Source of the DNA: Planctomycetaceae bacterium UBA6163
GTDB taxonomy: Bacteria; Planctomycetota; Planctomycetia; Pirellulales; Pirellulaceae
Reading direction: 5' to 3'
Length of the DNA stretch: 7,038 nt
NCBI GenBank assembly: GCA_002428205.1
Contig: DIUH01000028.1
Location: forward strand, 1 to 7,038
Below are positions 6,399 through 7,038 of the stretch, piece by piece. The notes beneath the pieces were generated by a model. The model worked only from the letters and a program-made list of their open reading frames with translations, had not been told where the DNA came from and ran no database searches. A program made the translations under genes and the position numbers. Each line of letters starts with the position of its first letter. The first letter of the stretch is position 1.

Positions 6399-6448
6399 GC
6401 GTAACGACGGAGTCTATTCTTCTTCTTCACAATTATCTTACGTTACGC
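6399..6448. repeat. 8-bp inverted repeat bracketing the promoter candidate
   Basis: GCGTAACG at 6399-6406 and its exact reverse complement CGTTACGC at 6441-6448 flank the -10 element and presumed transcription start of the anti-sigma-like gene. The arms are 34 bp apart, so this could be a pair of operator half-sites or a loose RNA fold. It could be chance. Confidence 0.35.
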
Positions 6449-6460
6449 CGGGTTCGTCGA
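6432..6460 (-). promoter_or_regulatory. Candidate sigma-70 promoter of the anti-sigma-like/DUF1559 gene
   Basis: On the minus strand TCGACG (6460-6455, four of six to TTGACA) and GATAAT (6437-6432, five of six to TATAAT) are separated by 17 bp. This predicts a start near 6425 and a leader of about 38 bases before the ATG at 6387. Two GAACCC motifs (minus strand, 6468-6463 and 6455-6450) overlap or precede the -35 region and resemble ECF-sigma -35 elements. Confidence 0.45.
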
Positions 6461-6584
6461 CAGGGTTCACCTGGCCATGTCCCCTGCAGAAAACGTTTGC
6501 CAACGCCCGATCCCTGTGGTGACTGTCCTGACGATCCTACCGCAGATGCCGGTTGTGGGTTCTGCCACCGAGCAGAAAACCTGT

Positions 6585-6596
6585 CGGATCGATCCG
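6585..6596. promoter_or_regulatory. 12-bp perfect palindrome, possible operator
   Basis: CGGATCGATCCG is perfectly self-complementary and sits 15 bp upstream of the best -35 position for the globin gene. A dimeric regulator could bind it. A palindrome of this length is expected about once or twice by chance in 7 kb, so the position is the main support. Confidence 0.25.
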
Positions 6597-6610
6597 CCAG
6601 TGGGTGGTGG

Positions 6611-6639
6611 GTGCAAAGAATGTCGCTGACGCATAAAAT
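6611..6639 (+). promoter_or_regulatory. Candidate promoter for the globin gene
   Basis: TAAAAT at 6634-6639 matches five of six bases of the -10 consensus. At 17-bp spacing the -35 position reads GTGCAA (6611-6616), a poor three-of-six match, so an activator may be needed if this is used. The predicted start near 6646 gives a leader of about 70 bases. Confidence 0.3.
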
Positions 6640-6716
6640 CATCGCTTCGCCACGGGCCTGATTCATCGCTTGCCCCACCCTTTCTCCACTGGGCTGACCA
6701 GCAACAAAGATTTTCC

Positions 6717-7038
6717 ATGGATGAGTTGCCCCCCAAAGACGTGTTCCTTCAAAGCGTGAAACGATGCACCGCTTCGGCCGACTTCATCCCCGCGTTTTAT
6801 GAACGCTTTCTCAACTCCACCGAAGAAATCCGCAAAAAGTTTCGATTCACCGACTTTGACAAACTGCACCAAATGCTCTCCAGGTCGCTGGAACTGTGCG
6901 TCGGTGCCACTTCGGGCGACCCCGAGTCGCTTGCCGAAATGCGCCGCCGAGCAACAACGCACGACCGCGACCACTTGAACGTCGAGCCACGTTTCTACGA
7001 ATCATGGCTGGAAACGATTATCGCGACCGCCAAAGATT
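6717..7038 (+). CDS. Globin-family haem protein (partial, C-terminus missing)
   Basis: From ATG at 6717 the first 107 residues are visible and the frame is open at the window end. The pattern F-Y-E-R-F-L-N-S-T-E-E-I-R-K-K-F-R-F-T-D-F (27-47), then Q-M-L-S-R-S-L-E-L (52-60), matches helices A to E of bacterial single-domain globins. T-H82-D-R-D-H-L-N-V-E-P-R-F-Y-E-S-W-L (81-98) fits the F to G region; His82 is the best candidate for the haem-ligating proximal histidine. The aromatic cluster F42, F44 and F47 is where the conserved CD-corner Phe would lie. A full protein of about 130-150 residues would end just outside the window; a longer globin-coupled sensor is not excluded. Likely cytoplasmic O2 or NO binding. 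It is divergent from the anti-sigma-like gene. No Shine-Dalgarno sequence is seen; the ATG at 6721 is out of frame. Confidence 0.75.
   Translation, partial: MDELPPKDVFLQSVKRCTASADFIPAFYERFLNSTEEIRKKFRFTDFDKLHQMLSRSLELCVGATSGDPESLAEMRRRATTHDRDHLNVEPRFYESWLETIIATAKD

Larger units (their letters stand above)
6394..6716. other. Divergent intergenic region, anti-sigma-like gene and globin gene
   Basis: This 323-bp stretch separates two divergent genes. Short ORFs cross it (for example minus 6433-6678) but encode low-complexity, unfamiliar proteins and are judged noise. It holds the minus-strand promoter candidate near 6432-6460, a hairpin at 6560-6577 (TTCTGC and GCAGAA around a six-base loop), a 12-bp palindrome at 6585-6596, a plus-strand -10-like TAAAAT at 6634-6639, and a repeated nonamer TCATCGCTT at 6639-6647 and 6663-6671. 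I recognise no RNA gene. Confidence 0.6.

Noticed and set aside
6433..6678. 81-codon minus-strand ORF in the divergent region
   Set aside because: No family resemblance, odd composition, overlaps another equally unconvincing frame, and leaves no room for the promoters of the flanking genes.

Overview
The window looks like chromosomal DNA of a planctomycete, probably from the Pirellulales (Rhodopirellula-like). This is inferred from protein style, not from a database match. The main clues are a protein with the planctomycete-typical DUF1559 signature (C-Q-N-N-L-R-Q-L-G after a membrane segment, then an exact H-x9-D-G motif), a Hanks-type Ser/Thr kinase, a 50S L21 gene without L27 beside it, a probable Tat-exported protein at the left edge, and near absence of strong Shine-Dalgarno sequences. 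I see no transposon, phage gene, tRNA, rRNA or CRISPR array.

Layout. All genes except the last lie on the minus strand, so they are transcribed from right to left. From the right: a globin-family gene on the plus strand (6717 to the window end, cut off); a 323-bp divergent intergenic region; an anti-sigma-like/DUF1559 fusion protein (6387-5188); a 212-bp gap with a 20-bp tandem duplication; rplU/L21 (4975-4661) followed by a good hairpin terminator candidate; a Ser/Thr kinase with a C-terminal membrane anchor (4488-3451); a 212-bp gap containing a possible 15-residue leader ORF; then a three-gene cassette of beta-ketoacyl-ACP synthase (3238-1979), acyl carrier protein (1889-1629) and CrtI/RetSat-like FAD oxidoreductase (1619-222). 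At the far left, the first 13 codons of a Tat-type secreted protein run off the window (41-1).

How the genes may work together. The ketosynthase, ACP and oxidoreductase are very likely one functional unit. A FabF-like condensing enzyme with an intact Cys-His-His triad but an altered gating loop, its own ACP, and a phytoene-desaturase-type flavoenzyme suggest a specialised fatty-acid, polyene or lipid pathway in which the oxidoreductase acts on an ACP-bound or released unsaturated chain. The product cannot be read from the sequence. The kinase and the anti-sigma-like membrane protein are signalling proteins whose partners are not in the window. The most unusual protein is the fusion of an anti-sigma-like cytoplasmic domain with a DUF1559 pseudopilin-like extracytoplasmic domain. 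The most unusual non-coding DNA is around its promoter and in the divergent region shared with the globin gene.
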